NCBI RefSeq assembly: GCF_910592395.1
Contig: NC_088310.1
Span: 3,789,501-3,853,500, forward strand
Length of the DNA: 64,000 bases
From: Lineus longissimus
Lineage: Eukaryota; Nemertea; Pilidiophora; Heteronemertea; Lineidae
Reading direction: 5' to 3'
In this document: positions 36,640 through 49,700 of the stretch, piece after piece
Layout of the letters: each line of letters starts with the position of its first letter
Position numbering within the stretch: the first letter of the stretch is position 1
Program-made: the position numbers and the translations under genes
The notes under the pieces: generated by a model
Databases searched by the model: none
What the model saw: only the letters and a program-made list of their open reading frames with translations
What the model was told of the DNA's origin: nothing

Positions 36640-39600
36640 GGAAAAGTAATATTAAATATCAAAATAACTTCTCATTGGTTGTTTCAAACTGAAATACAAG
36701 AGGATATGGCGATTGATGACAACCCTGAAAAGATTAGGAAAATAGACAAGAGCTGTTCTGTGATTATACAGATTGACTTTCAAAACATGAAATATTATTT
36801 GTGAATGATGACTCCAGCGTTATTGATAGTAAGATCGTTCTCATTGAAAAAAATAGATTCAATAACTTAGAGTTCGACCTAAATACACCATGGTTCCAAT
36901 GCACGTACACAGTTATCTTGACCTCCGTTCAGAAATATATTTTAAAGATATTTTCACAGTAGAGTTCTTCCTCTCCTTCTCGGGAGTCGGATAATGGAGC
37001 ACTGCTATCGACATCAAATTTTGTGTCACCAGTTCAACGCCCGACAAAAGGATGAGAAGACTCCTCGATTTGAACTGCTACGGTTATTGTCTCCGAATTA
37101 TTGAAACATCATATTCATTACTCAAGAGGATGAGATTGACATGGACAAAATTCAGTCAGGGACGTCGCCATTTACCCACCTCTTCGGGAAACCAAACTTC
37201 CGATTCGACGATTCGACATATACTTTCAACAAATTGTTAGCACTACTCAACGTACACATACCTCTTCACATTGATCTGATTAATTAATACATGTTAATGT
37301 TCTACTTTGGATCAATCACTTCGAATCAAGCTAGTTGAGTCAAGCAGATGATGTTGTGGGCTACACGCAAACTCGCTGTTGAACAACAGTGGGGTTAAAC
37401 ACCTACATGTAGTGTCTCGAATAGGCAGCTTCGAGCCGAAGATGCAAGATATAGTCGAGAGGTTGTAAAAACACTGATACACCAAAGGGGTTGATCTTTC
37501 ATTAAGACGACTCTAGAGGTTTAAAGTGTTGCTATATGATATAGCTGGCGGTCAGGACCAGAGATAATCAGCCATAGAGTGAGTGATAGCCTAACACACC
37601 AGCTCGCCAAGGAACCCGTCAGCCTAACGAAGCTAGTTACGGAGAAACTGTTCACATGACAGCGATTGGCTGATATTCCTAATCATGCCCGTTACCCATC
37701 ACGGCGTGTACAATAAACTGGGTTCAACGGCTGAATTGGCGGGGCTACTTGGAGGCTGACCGAAGCCAGGAAATCAGTCTAGGTAGGCACGCTCGCTTAT
37801 GCTAAAAACCAATTTATTGGCGCGATGATCGAAATTAGAGGACCTTTGAACTGCGCTTGCTGTAGGCGGTGCGATGTCCCAGCAAATGTATTCTACTGCT
37901 CTATCTCTTCGAAGGGGATTTCTTCAAGAAAAAGTGCGGGTTTATCTTTCCGGAAAATTGGGCTAATTAAGGGAATGGCGGTTAATTAGAAACAATCTAA
38001 GGGCTGTGCACGTCTTCGAGGAAAGTTGCTTGAATATGTGTCTTAATTATGCCGACTTTGTGACTAATCAAATGTGTATTTTTGGGAAACCCGCGGCTAA
38101 CGATCTTATTAAAATCGTCTAAAGGTCTTTCGTGAAGATAGGTTAGCTTTAATCTCATGTTTTAAGAGCGTTTTTGACGTTTAGCATCTTTAAAGAAAGA
38201 CAGCATTTTTACTTCGAATGAAAATTTTCATTTCAATGAAACACCTGGCAACACCGAAAAAAGTTTTGGCGGCTAAGCTACAAACTAGAAGCCAAGTCTG
38301 GCTAGCTATTTTGATAGGGGTGACAATATAAAAAATAAATTACCGCACCAAACTTTATACTATGAAGACTGGTGTCTTTTTGCTTGCAATACAACTGCTG
38401 ACCATCTCTGGTAAAGAAACAGTCTTTAGCATATCTTTAGTCGATTTTTCATCCACATTAGTTGTCAATGGGATAATAACGTCAGAGATCACCTTTCACC
38501 TTTCATTCCTCTCCATCAGAATTCTTCCGTAAATGATACACGAAATTGACAGGGCAGCGTTTGTTTAAATACTTAACCGGTAACTGCAAAACCAGGGTAA
38601 TTTCCATTACCAATAGCCAATAAGACCCAATAACTTAGGCGTCTACAGGTCAAAGTATATAAACCTATAACGCGGCAATAAGCTTTATAGGGTAGATAAT
38701 GTCGGAGGAAATCAGTATTCACGCCGTCGCAAATTGATTCCCCTGATATTAACTGGCCAACTGTCAGCTTCGAAGGCACTTTAATACATTTAGGCTAATT
38801 TCATCACAAGAGTGAAATTGGAGATCGGGAGTTTATGAAAATATTATTGAATTATATCTCAATCAGACTCAATAATATATTCATTCTGTTACGTTTAACG
38901 AACTCGTTAAAAAAGTTAGTTTAGCCAAATGTTTGTAATGAATTATCGGTAAACTAAACTTAGGCACGCACAAACACAGGTTTCAAAGATTCAGAGATGG
39001 AATCAGTAAACTTCAGAGATGGTTGTGGAATCAGAGATCCACAAAAACAGAGGATGCTATGGAGGAAAGTTGTCAAGTGTCATCTTCCCATTTCGAGAAA
39101 AATGACAAAATTCGCCGACGACGAAGCAACAAATGCAACTTACCATGCACATGACAATAACTATGTGACTGTTCAAATATCTCCATTCCTACACTTTGCA
39201 AAGTTCGAAACGATCAAGATTCGAAAAAGGAACCGTCTTCCTCAATTACCATGTAATTAAAAACCGTTTATGATACCGATATAGTTGTTACAAAGAAAGA
39301 AAATTGGCGGTAAAAGAAAGCCATATTGGTTAGCCATTACATTTGAAAGTCTTCAGCAATTAAGTATTAGACAGATGAACCAACAGCGGTGGTTTGCTAG
39401 ATTAATAAGAAGACACAAAAGTTGGGGAAATTAAACTCCAATCCCGACTCCAATAGGCTCGTCTTACTCTCAAGCCCAGAGGACAAGGAGAATGGAAGGA
39501 CGGCACTTGATGCCGGTAAACGTGTTTGGTTGTTTCTCTGTTCCTTTGCTTGGTGTTTGCCATGACTTATCGATAGGAGGAAACAGAGAAAGACTTGTTA

Positions 39601-40949
39601 TTGTCTTTCAGCTTCAGCTAGACAATGAGGCGAAATACTTAAAAATGGAAACACTCAAACACGGTACGCTAGTCTGCACGGTCGTGTGTGAGCAAGTCAA
39701 CGGACTGATTACACTAAGTGGGTAACCTCCGAGGTTTGCCGTTGCGGCGAAGTTTTAAATAGGAAAAGGCAAACTAGAGGAGCAAACCGCCGGAGTTTTT
39801 TTACAAAACCGCTACGTGGAATCAGTCATTTATGAACACATGATCCAATGAGGAAAGCTTTGATATATAGCCAGTCTTTACATTAAACGAAATGCATCAT
39901 ATCAATTTATCAGAAACTATCTCACCCAACTCCTAATAAATTGTTTTCAATCGGAGAAAGGGATTCATCCAATATATGTGCCAACCAAAGTGAAATATTG
40001 ATAGCTTATTGCACACGTTATGATATTTGTACGAAAAGTAGGATATTTATTACGGGTCTTCCACGCCTAGTTGCCTTTGTTTGGCGAATATTACAACCTC
40101 CATATTGGACATTGATGTAGTTTACGTGATGCATAGTCCAGGATGGGACGTTCAGATGACAAAATAGCTAATAACGACACGGGATAAATCAGGTTCGGAC
40201 AATACGAGTCCCTTGCAGTGGCCGCAATAAACCTTTGGTAGAATAATTGTAAGCTATTAGCCTTTTAATTCAATAAACCTTGTCAATGCGTGACATTGTG
40301 CCGGACAATTCATTCTGGGTATCTTCTCATATTGGTAATTATTTAAGATTCATATGAATATTATTTGGTCATTATGGTGCGATGACTTTTCTAATAAGAA
40401 CAGAATTAATTAAGGATCGCGACATCAATCAGACAGCAACTGGATTACATTTACGAGCCGCGGTTGATCTGCCTGGATTTATGGTGAACGCCCCATCCCG
40501 CAAAGGGAGGAATGCCACTTACTGCGGTTTATGGTGAGATGATGGAAAGTCAAAGGAATTACCAGCTGACTATGAACACAAAAGAGGTAGGGGGTACTGA
40601 ATTGATAGTAAGTTGGCTAGCAAATCTGTGTGATAATTCATTGTGGTTCATGGTTATTTGGTGGAAAGCCAAAGAGATATCAACATAGATAGAACTAAAG
40701 AAGTACTTATTAATGACTTTGATCCATTCAGTGGATCCACAACTTCATCTAAACACAGCTCCCGCGAATTTGACTATAACCGCAACTGCTACAGCGAATT
40801 TGAATATCATTGATATTAAAGGCTTCATTACTTGCGTCGAAAGCAACTTGATCTTGGACGACTTGATAATCTCATACATGTATGCCTATATAGTCGGCCG
40901 AAATTAACCTGTTAGTGATATATTGGAGTAAAGCATATTAGACATATAC
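36640..40949. other. Intergenic region between vsx-A and the C4-like gene
   Basis: 4.3 kb without a gene I recognise. A stretch at about 37920-38110 contains GGGCTAATTAAGGG and GGTTAATTAGAAAC in non-repetitive sequence and could be a Vsx-locus enhancer. TAATTA also occurs near 40405. Confidence 0.45.
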
Positions 40950-40955
40950 TTTATT
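40950..40955 (-). terminator. Poly(A) signal overlapping the stop codon of the C4-like gene
   Basis: On the - strand the gene ends ...ACTAAATAAAG. The TAA stop at 40953-40951 lies inside the hexamer AATAAA at 40955-40950. If used, the 3' UTR is only about 15-30 bases. Confidence 0.5.
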
Positions 40956-41208
40956 TAGTGCACACAACACAGGTCAGCTCATAATTTTGAACATAAGGAG
41001 TACATGGCAGAGAGCCGCAATGTCCCTTAACCAGATGCATCATAGCTCCGTTGTTAATTCTAACTCCACCATCGGTCCCTGCCTCTGGAGCTTTGTCCAA
41101 GCAGGCGTAGTTATGTTGTCCCTTCTCTGTGTAACGCGAACTCACCAGATACCCCCGGTATTCCATACTCCATCCGGGGATACACTCGTTCGTTCCTGGG
41201 ATCATGAC
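40951..41208 (-). CDS. C4-like gene exon 5 (terminal)
   Basis: 258 nt after acceptor CGTTTTTCAG, phase 0. Encodes the second half-domain from VMIPGTNECIPGW to CGSLPCTPYVQ and ELTCVVCTK, the strongest family signature. Confidence 0.93.
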   Translation of the reverse strand, partial: VMIPGTNECIPGWSMEYRGYLVSSRYTEKGQHNYACLDKAPEAGTDGGVRINNGAMMHLVKGHCGSLPCTPYVQNYELTCVVCTK

Positions 41209-43266
41209 CTGAAAAACGATTGATTTCAATAGACATGTTTCTCAAGCCTTACGAAAAGCTACGAACGACGAAATACGAAGCATACCGGGTAAATGCATTT
41301 TATCGTAGATTCTTTTTGAACATATTTCCCATGGACGAGTGTCGCGTGATTGAATTAGCACAGCACTTGATGAAACAACACACCTCCGAACGCCTACTTT
41401 GAACGTAACTGTTCGTACGGATTACGAAACCTGACATAGATGAAAGAAAAGATTGATCGAAGCAAATTTAAGAGTACTGTTTCTCAACTCTGACCCCCCC
41501 TTGAACGTTGTATATTCTACGGACTGTTTTTCGGGCGTTTAACGTTGTGATGGTTCTGTTAATGTATTTAAAAACACACATGGTTTATTTGACCACAGTT
41601 CGCGAATTCTTTCGTTTTGTTGGGCTTTGAAATTTCCATATGATGCCACTGCATTGCACTTACCATGCTGGTTCTTGTCAGACTCCTGCAGACCGCACAC
41701 CGGATGTCCGAGTTATTCAGCGGGCTTAACTTTGAATTACTGGTCTCCAATATGTTCTTCGAAGTAGCAAGCTTAAGCTCCACACCATAAATCCATGCTC
41801 CCATGTCGGATACAGCACCAGTATCATACCGATCATACTTAGGTTCACTAGAAAGACACACATATTCTGGTGAGGCTCCGGTGTGTCTTGAGGCGCCGCT
41901 TCCTGCGTAGCCTGAATGTTGAAAATGTAAGATGTAAGCTAACGGTGTTGAAACAGTATCCAATGGTTATACAAGTAGCAATAACTTTTCCCTAATAACA
42001 GACTACAAGTCACTAGCGATGAAATTTAGAAGGCCGACAATGATACTCAACCGACTGTCCAACCTGAAGGTCCAACGGAGTCGTAGCAAAAGGCCTGCCT
42101 GCATATACAATGGTATGTGTCTTGAACAAATCACGTGATGAGCACAATGAATTGCGCAATCCACTTACCCTTGTAAACGAGCTCTGCATCAACAGGGCAC
42201 ACTGTTCTCCCCCAGCGGATGTACATGGCGCCACCTGACAGAATAAAAAAATGACTTGTGAGGGTCATGTGGGTTGTGTTTGTTTTATTCCTCAACAGCT
42301 GAGTATTTAAGCTATGTATTGCGAGATAGGAAAGACCCTTAACGGCGGCTTTGTGTAACATAATCTGACCTACCTGGCTCCTGCTTATAGTCTCCCTTTA
42401 AATGAAGTAGATGATGTTACCTCAGAGAATGTCAGAGAATGTCAGAGAATTTTTCAGTTCGCTGCCAAACCCAAATAGTCTATGGTTGGCTTTCATGAAC
42501 ATAACGCCGATTTTGTAGTTTTACATTTGCGACTTGGTAGTGGTTCGGGGTTAATTTATTTGGTTTCATCCAATGCAAGGTAATTACCAGGTGTTTAGCA
42601 TGCGTATCCTGACATCTAAATGACATTTTGGTCAAATCAGTCCTCATTCTGTCCACCAACCACCGGCAGCGTCACTAACGTCAACAGCTTCCTGCTGAGT
42701 AAATATATCAAGACGGCGAAAAGGATAAAATCACTGCAACTTCAAAGTTACAGATGCGACCTTGGTTTATATTTAGGCCCACATGATGTACATGTATAAT
42801 ATAGGCCCTATACCTACCAGTTGGCGGAGGTCGGTTACCCAGAGAACGCTTGATCCGCCTGGAGGTCGCCTTGTCGATGGACTGAAAAACAGAATAATAA
42901 ATTACTCGGCACAATCATTTTGTGACGTGACTAACATAAGCATCGATCAGCCGAGTCGAGAGACAAAAAGGCATAGGACGTGGTAATTGAAAATAGTACA
43001 GAGAAGAGTGAGGGCAGGCAAAAACATTGAATAATGATAAACAAACTGCAAACACTTGTAGGCCGACTTACTTTAATAAGTTTCTGGTGCACTTCGAAAT
43101 CGCCGTCATGTGCTTTTAACTTTCCTTCGAGTTCTCTGAGATGGTCATCTCGTGTTTTAAAGCTCCGTTCGTATTTTGTTTGCAGCATAATATTCCAACA
43201 AATAAGTGCGAGGAAAGCACAGCCGATAATCAGAGACTTGATTACGCTGCGAGTGGCCATCATCAA
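40951..43266 (-). CDS. Type II membrane protein, short-chain collagen C4-like (5 exons)
   Basis: Resembles the 'short-chain collagen C4-like' proteins widespread in sponges and aquatic invertebrates; function is poorly known, probably extracellular. Exons join to 831 nt, 276 aa. A signal anchor at about 10-27 (SLIIGCAFLALICWNIML) follows a short basic N-terminus, predicting type II topology. Residues 28-70 are charged and possibly coiled coil. RIKR at 74-77 fits a furin site (RxK/RR), so the ectodomain may be shed. The ectodomain has two related halves: CPVDAELVYKGYAG...EYVCLSSEP...IRCAVCR, then CIPGWSMEYRGYL...YACLDKAP...CGSLPC...LTCVVCTK. It has ten cysteines. Collagen Gly-X-Y repeats are absent; only PPPTGG remains at that place. 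The gene lies between the 3' ends of the two vsx genes. Introns are 190, 583, 257 and 455 bases. Confidence 0.9.
41664..41911 (-). CDS. C4-like gene exon 4
   Basis: 248 nt between acceptor AACATTCAG and donor ATG|GTAAGT. Encodes GYAGSGASRHTGASPEYVCL, GAWIYGVELK and DIRCAVCR, the bulk of the first half-domain. Confidence 0.92.
42169..42234 (-). CDS. C4-like gene exon 3
   Basis: 66 nt after acceptor TATTCTGTCAG, phase 1 to 1. Encodes GGAMYIRWGRTVCPVDAELV, the typical opening of the domain. Donor AAGG|GTAAGT. Confidence 0.92.
42421..42450 (+). repeat. Short tandem repeat
   Basis: Three copies of a 10-base unit, (G/C)TCAGAGAAT. It lies just upstream of exon 3 of the C4-like gene. Confidence 0.9.
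42818..42881 (-). CDS. C4-like gene exon 2 (stalk, furin-like site)
   Basis: 64 nt after acceptor TGTTTTTCAG. Encodes SIDKATSRRIKRSLGNRPPP, the membrane-proximal stalk with RIKR. Donor ACTG|GTAGGT, phase 1. Confidence 0.85.
43072..43266 (-). CDS. C4-like gene exon 1 (signal anchor)
   Basis: Starts MMATRSVIK, so ATG 43266 or 43263; a hydrophobic anchor and charged stalk follow. Donor AAA|GTAAGT, phase 0. Confidence 0.87.
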
Positions 43267-46200
43267 ACCGAATACGTCCTAGAATTATTGCTAGATAACA
43301 CTTTCAGCGGTGATGGTATTATTCACTCTAAACAGGTCTTGTTTGAATCATGTATAGAAATGTTGCATTGTTCTACATCTAGAACAGGAAGTACTTTTTT
43401 GAAGAAATAAGTAGAATTCCCTTTTCACTTTATACGGGTTTCCAAATCACTTGACATGTCTGATGGATCTAGTTCAGACGATGGCCAAAGAAACTGTTTT
43501 TTTACATGTATAGTATCAAGATATCCAATGTACACAACAGCATTATAAATAAATACATGTAGATGAATCATATTTATGCGTAGAGACGGACTTGGGGGTC
43601 GGGGTACAATTCTGGCTACGCTATAGCTGTGGATTCCACGATTCCCAGTTTATAATGAAAGTGAGGCTGCGTAGTTCATAAACAGAAAGCAATGCTGTAG
43701 ATACTGATTTGTAGGTCAGTCCTCAGAGAAGTACTCAAAAATACTCAAGGTGTGATTGAATAGGGCCTGGACCTAATAATACTGCCTTCATTTTTACCTG
43801 ATACACAACATATGATGCCTTTTGGAAGATGGCCTCTCTTTTTCTACCAATGCTCACTGAAACTAGGAGTACCGCTCGATATTTACTTCAGGGAACAACT
43901 TCGTGTTACTAATCGAATAAGCATGTCGTTGCTGCCATGTAGGTTTGCTAATAAACCTTCGCTGACAGGCCCAGGATTTCCTAAGCGGCTGCGATGATCC
44001 CACTGGAGATGCCCTGGGTCAACTTCTGCCACCATTAATCTGGAAGTTAAGCAAACTAGGGAGATGGTGCGGTGACTAATCGGCAAACAGTCAATCAGAG
44101 CGTAATTAAATTTTCTTCTCGTGTAGCGGTGGCTTTGCGATTCATAGGCTGTACGTATTTTCGGGTACTTAGTCCATATCAGGCCGGTATGCTATTATCT
44201 TGGGATATAATTTGTTATATAATTTGGAGGTAACTTCAATATACTACTACACTCCATTAATAAAATACATGAAAACCAAGTAAATTTGACGACTAAATAT
44301 ATTGCAACTTCAGGAACTTTCCTCCATGAAATATACAACAAACAAATTATCCGATTCTAATCCTATTCTGTAACAGCCCAACGCCGGAGTAGATGAGTGA
44401 GAAACAAATGTAACCAGGGCCCCTAACGTGGCGGGATACAGTCCTCACAGCACCAGACGATGAAGCCACGCCAGAACTTCAATCAAACATTCACCATTTG
44501 TCATCAACTCACCCGCACAGGAGATGTTGTTCCCGTGATTACCCGGAGGGTCTAAGACGAGATAAATAACTTTTAATCTTTAATGTCATCCGCCACGATT
44601 CGTGTACACTAACCAATCTTTGAATACATAATTAATTTAGGTAGCGCCGTCTTGTCACATTCAATTCCATTCTTTATTTATATCATATCTGTCAAAATCC
44701 TATAAAGATCACCGAGGGATTGACTCCCAAAGAATGATTTGCTCCGCAATCTACTAAATTGATAATTAAGTTTGATATCTTCTCTGTATTCCGTGTAATC
44801 GGCGGCCACATGGGGGCTTGTGTGTCGCAGTTAAAACTAATTTGTTCCAACCATTGAGATTAGTAATATTTCATGAAGGCATTTGCTTCGTTTAGTTAGC
44901 TGTTGGGCGATGACAATTCCCCGTCTGCAGTGGAACCTTTCATTCACATTTATATGTTTCCTTCGAAGAGATGATATTTCACATAAGATGGATATAACGT
45001 TTTTTTTACCACTAGTAAGAAAGGAATACAAGAGTCGAAAAGTATAGCGATGCAAAAACAATGTTATCAATTAAGGCCCTGTAGTATCTTTTTAAAGAGA
45101 GTGTATAACGACCGCGGATCATCTTCAATCTTATGTTCTTGTCGCCCAAATACTGCAAACATTCCAGAAAATCTTCCACCGTCCTCTCGCCATTACGGTT
45201 ACGGAGTTTTCGCAAATACCCGAATCGCTGACGTGAACGTCATTGTTTGACCTCCTCATACCTAAGTCAACAATGGGATAGCCGTTCACGTTGACGTTTC
45301 TCCGGGGGCTTTGTGAAAATTCCAAAATAGAGGTAGAGGTACCCGGTACGTCTATCAGGCTAACTGGTCGAGGACCAAATCTTCGACATGGTCGGGCATC
45401 CTTTTGAAATTGTTTCGTGATCTATGTTACATACGTTGAGGCAAAAATTAATAAATACGACTATAGTGATATATACGTGTTTATTCCTTCCGGTAGAAAA
45501 CATGTGGTTTACAAATTACAAATTTAATGATTATTTGCTTACAAACAGGTGTAGCACACAAGAATGGAATCGGTAATGATAGGAAGAGTCTAGTCACGAG
45601 GTTTTTTTCCCCGTGTCCAGACCTTTCAATCAAAGGAACAAAGCGCGTGTTTTTCAAACCGTACATGTACATATCATTGCAGTGAGTTGTTTTTTAATCA
45701 AAGGGTCCCTTTGTCGCAAAATTGGTTTGCATCCAAGTACTTCCGTCAACATCGCTGTTGCCATCTATCCGTGGGGCTATATCGAATTCTCGTAAACTGC
45801 TCTCCACGCTGAGAAGTTATGATTGCTGTCGTCCCGGCCAGTGAATGGTCTGCAGGTTACTGGCCAGTCACACAAGCCGACACACACGCTATGAATGCCA
45901 GTAGAGAAGTGATGTACTTTAGTTTCGCACGCCTAACGACCACTGTAGTAAGCCAGTGTATGTGTACATTTTGGTAGGCTCATGACGGGTGGTTGGCCAG
46001 CAGCGTCAATGGCAATAGTGGCTTGAATAGAAGGCCTAAAAATTATCCCATTACGGGCCTAGAAATGTGTAAATATCTGGCTGGACGTTAGAAGTGAAAA
46101 ACTAGAGTATTTGGTTCATAGTACAAAACGTATACACGCCTCAATAAAAGAATATCACCAACAACTTTTACAGGCACTTGGCAATTTCATAAAGCAGAGT

Positions 46201-49200
46201 TAATTGATCAAATCGATGAAACGCGATGTTCCAAAGTTTGCGGTTAAATGACTTCATTCACCCCATACCTAAATACAATAGACATGAAACTAACAAAAGA
46301 GAAGGTCAGACCGGCGAGTAAACATAATTTTTTTTCACAAAGAAGTCGTTGACGCTGAACATGCGTTAGGTGCTATTGTATGAAACACCCGAGGTGTTGA
46401 CGTAACGTACACGTAATGCCTGTACTCAATGCAATGTCAGTTCGTTGCGAGAAGGCACGGTGAACACATGGTTGAGTGGTCGTTTCTCTGTACACGAATT
46501 TTGTGTATACGAATTTTGTGTTGTATTTTTGTTTGATCTTCTTGTGCTTGCATATGGTCCTAGAGAATCTTAGTGATATATTGAACATAGTGAATCTTAG
46601 ACTAGGGGCCAAATGGTAAGTATGGTTTGTCATGGTAAAGGACTTGTGGGATGTATAGTAAGCAGCATGTGTGACAGTTGTCTTAGATTGATGTTCAGGA
46701 TTGAAGTTATTCTGGGATAATTGTCTGCCGAGCTAGGGTATAGCTGCTGACTAGTCAATACATTACACGTTGATATATTTTGAAGTTGGATGCAACATAT
46801 AAGCAATGCAGGGACGAGAATTTAAAATACCCAGGCAAACATAGTCAATTGGTACAAGGCAACAGCGCCAGAACGTATATCAAATGTTCAATGACACCGT
46901 CGCGTACTATTGTCAACTGTATCATCAATTATGTGTTATTGTACCGTCATTAGCTAAATGGAACACATACAGGATTTCATCATCATTATCTCTGTCATGG
47001 TGGCCAGACAATGGCTGCACTGGAGTGGAGACAATGTGGTTTAAGCTCATTTTCAGAAAGATGCTTACTGTGGATGAGGTGATGCGTCTCTTTGATGGAG
47101 TTTCAGCAGGGGTGAATTTCACGCTCGTATGACGTATCCGTATCGGTTTTACGTATGACCGCTACACAAATTACGTTACATCATACGTAAATCGATACTG
47201 ATAAGTCATACGGGAGAGATTTTTTTCTCTGCTCAACTCACTAACCAAAAGTCGCGAAATAAAATCGAGAGAAATAATTTTTTGATCAGTTCCACGTACA
47301 CCTGGCTTCTAATCATTAAAATGTCGCTGGCCTCGGTTCGACCCTCAGAATTGCAGCACTATTTAATCTATTTGTCATCAAGCAATATGCTTTACCCTTA
47401 AATCGAAACTGTTCGCGCTAGTAAAACTTCTCTCTCCCTGAAATCTGTCGCGAATCTCCTTTTTGCCTTGACCTTGGATAAATCGTATTCCTTGAACGAT
47501 ACAACAAAATGTTCCTCTAACAGAACGAATTTGATCTTTTTCCTGGCGCTAATTAGTTCGATTTTCTGATTGGATGTTGGCCCGAATAACCTCTAACCAC
47601 TTATTGAAGAACATCCAGCTTATTTGCAACGTCATCAAAGAAGAATCATCCAACTTGTGAGAAGGGATAATGTTTTCCGAGGAGACACCGCTTTGATTTT
47701 CTGCACAAAAACCTGAACAAAGGCAAAATCCGTTGCAAATCATTAAATGTAGAGTTGAATGACGAATAGGTTGCTCACCATCTCAAGCTCAATTCTTGTT
47801 ACATGCCTAATTATTTCATTGCTCGGAGGGACAAAGGGAGCGGACGTCCTGTCAACGTCACTCTATAATCTTGGCATCCCCTACAAGTTCCTGTTACACA
47901 GCCATTGACTCGTCGCCTTTTGTTCGATGCGTACGCCGACGTGACATGGCGGAAAGTGACAATCATGCAATCGGAACCCGGCTGTACGGCAGGGAAACCA
48001 TGACAAGGCGACAAAAGTCCGTCGCCCCAGGCTTCGTATTCAAATCGACTACGTGAGGCAACCGAATTTTAATTGGCCATTTTAATTAAAAGGGTTATTC
48101 TTGCGTCTTGTGCACGATCAATGCTTCGGTGAAAGAGCTGGTTGCAGCATGGAAGACACTTGTCTTAAATGCTGGTTTCTAATGAACTATAATCACTGCC
48201 GTTCTTTGAAAAAGAATCGTCGTGCTTTGCATAGTATTTCGACTGTGGCTTTCGACTGACTGGGGTGTCCCGTTGTAGAAATTCGCCGGAGCACACGCCG
48301 CGAATTTGTTATACTGCCATCTTTATAGTCATTATTCTCCCTGCTCGAGGTGGCAGTACCACATCCTACACATGCTGTAGATAGCCGAACGCCGTTCTAC
48401 CACTATGAAGATTTTTTTCTTCGACTTACCATGCCTTTATATCTATCAAGTAGGTTGTAAACTAACGATAGACAACATTGAACAACAAAATTTGCTTTCA
48501 CCTTCCTTTTTTATTACAAAACCATAAACATTGTACGTCGTCATTTCACTTTGGTTTATTTACAAATTCTTTTGAAGGGTTTTTATACCTGCAATCAACT
48601 TAAAATATACACTAAATTTCCCACTTAAATCAGAATACTGTTGAAATAATCCACCTTACAACTATTATACGTACACAATTGATTGTCTATAGTAAACACT
48701 CGTTTAAGACAAAGGTACACCCTGTGACCGTTTACCAAACTCAACTTCAAGAAAGAGTTATCGCCATTAATAAATAGCAAGCAAGTCAAATGATGAAGAA
48801 AACCTGACTGGTTTGCCCTTTCACTTTTAAAACACTGGTACCAAAATCACCGCAACAAAGACTATGTTTTGTAACTCGTGGCAAAAACTCCATACCTCAC
48901 CCAAACACACCATAGTTTTAAGACAGTCTCTAATCCAGCATTTCCAATGGGTAATAAAGTTCGATAGGCAACTTAGTTCAGCCCTTAAGGAAGAGTTATA
49001 TTTTTTTCCTCATCTTACTGTGGGTATCTTGAAATGTTTTGACTAGAACACACACACGAGCAGAATGTATCATGATTTCTGGCCAAGACTTTTTGACGGA
49101 AAACATTGAAATACGGGTCACACTAAACAATGCCGAAAGTGTACTGACATCAGCCAAATTTTTGCAAGCGTTATTCGTGAAGATAAAAATCGAAAAGAAA

Positions 49201-49271
49201 TATTCGCGAGACTTGAAAACAAAGAGGCTTTACGGTTTGCAGTATGCTAAACTATGGTTAGCACAGGGCTC
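43267..49271. other. Intergenic region between the C4-like gene and vsx-B
   Basis: 6 kb without a supportable gene. It should hold the promoter of the C4-like gene at its low end and the vsx-B 3' UTR at its high end. A 15-base direct repeat around TACACGAATTTTGTG lies at about 46491-46520. Complex sequence with TAATTA-type motifs at about 44360-44800 and 47530-47830 could be regulatory. Confidence 0.4.
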
Positions 49272-49277
49272 TTTATT
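49272..49277 (-). terminator. Candidate poly(A) signal of vsx-B
   Basis: TTTATT on the + strand (AATAAA on the - strand), about 115 bases past the vsx-B stop. Further hexamers near 48510 and 48553 would give a longer UTR; which is used is unknown. Confidence 0.4.
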
Positions 49278-49392
49278 CAGGTTTTGATCCAACAGAATAA
49301 AATATTGCTTCAGTGTACGCAAGCCTTCTTTAGTCTTATTGGACACCCATTATGATTCAAACATTCGGCCAAATTGTTCATTCATCCTCGAA

Positions 49393-49700
49393 TCATCTCG
49401 ATGGGGATGACATAGCGTTCGCAACAACCGACTGTACAGTCTGTGAAGGATTTAAGCACTGCAGTGTCGCGCTGCACGAATTGATATTGGCCGCCATTTG
49501 ACATGACGTCGTATCACCTGATAAAGTCCCAATAACGTCCATCAGCTTCGCACTGTGCTGCTGCGCTTTTGCTCTTAGGTTAGCAATACTCTCAGACCGG
49601 AAGTCCTCATGTTTTCTTACTGGAGCTCCTTCCGCTTCACCCTCTTCTAGTTCCTGTTCCTTCAGTCGCTGTGATGCTTCTATTGACTTTTTGTGCATGC
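49393..49700 (-). CDS. vsx: vsx-B exon 5 (terminal, OAR-like)
   Basis: 308 nt after acceptor TATCTTTCAG. Completes Ser then [15 protein letters not shown], an acidic linker, [14 protein letters not shown] and a Ser/Gln-rich end (MSSPSR). Confidence 0.95.

Noticed and set aside
47325-47360. GGTTCGACCCTC resembling a pol III B box
   Set aside because: No matching A box or cloverleaf upstream; probably chance.
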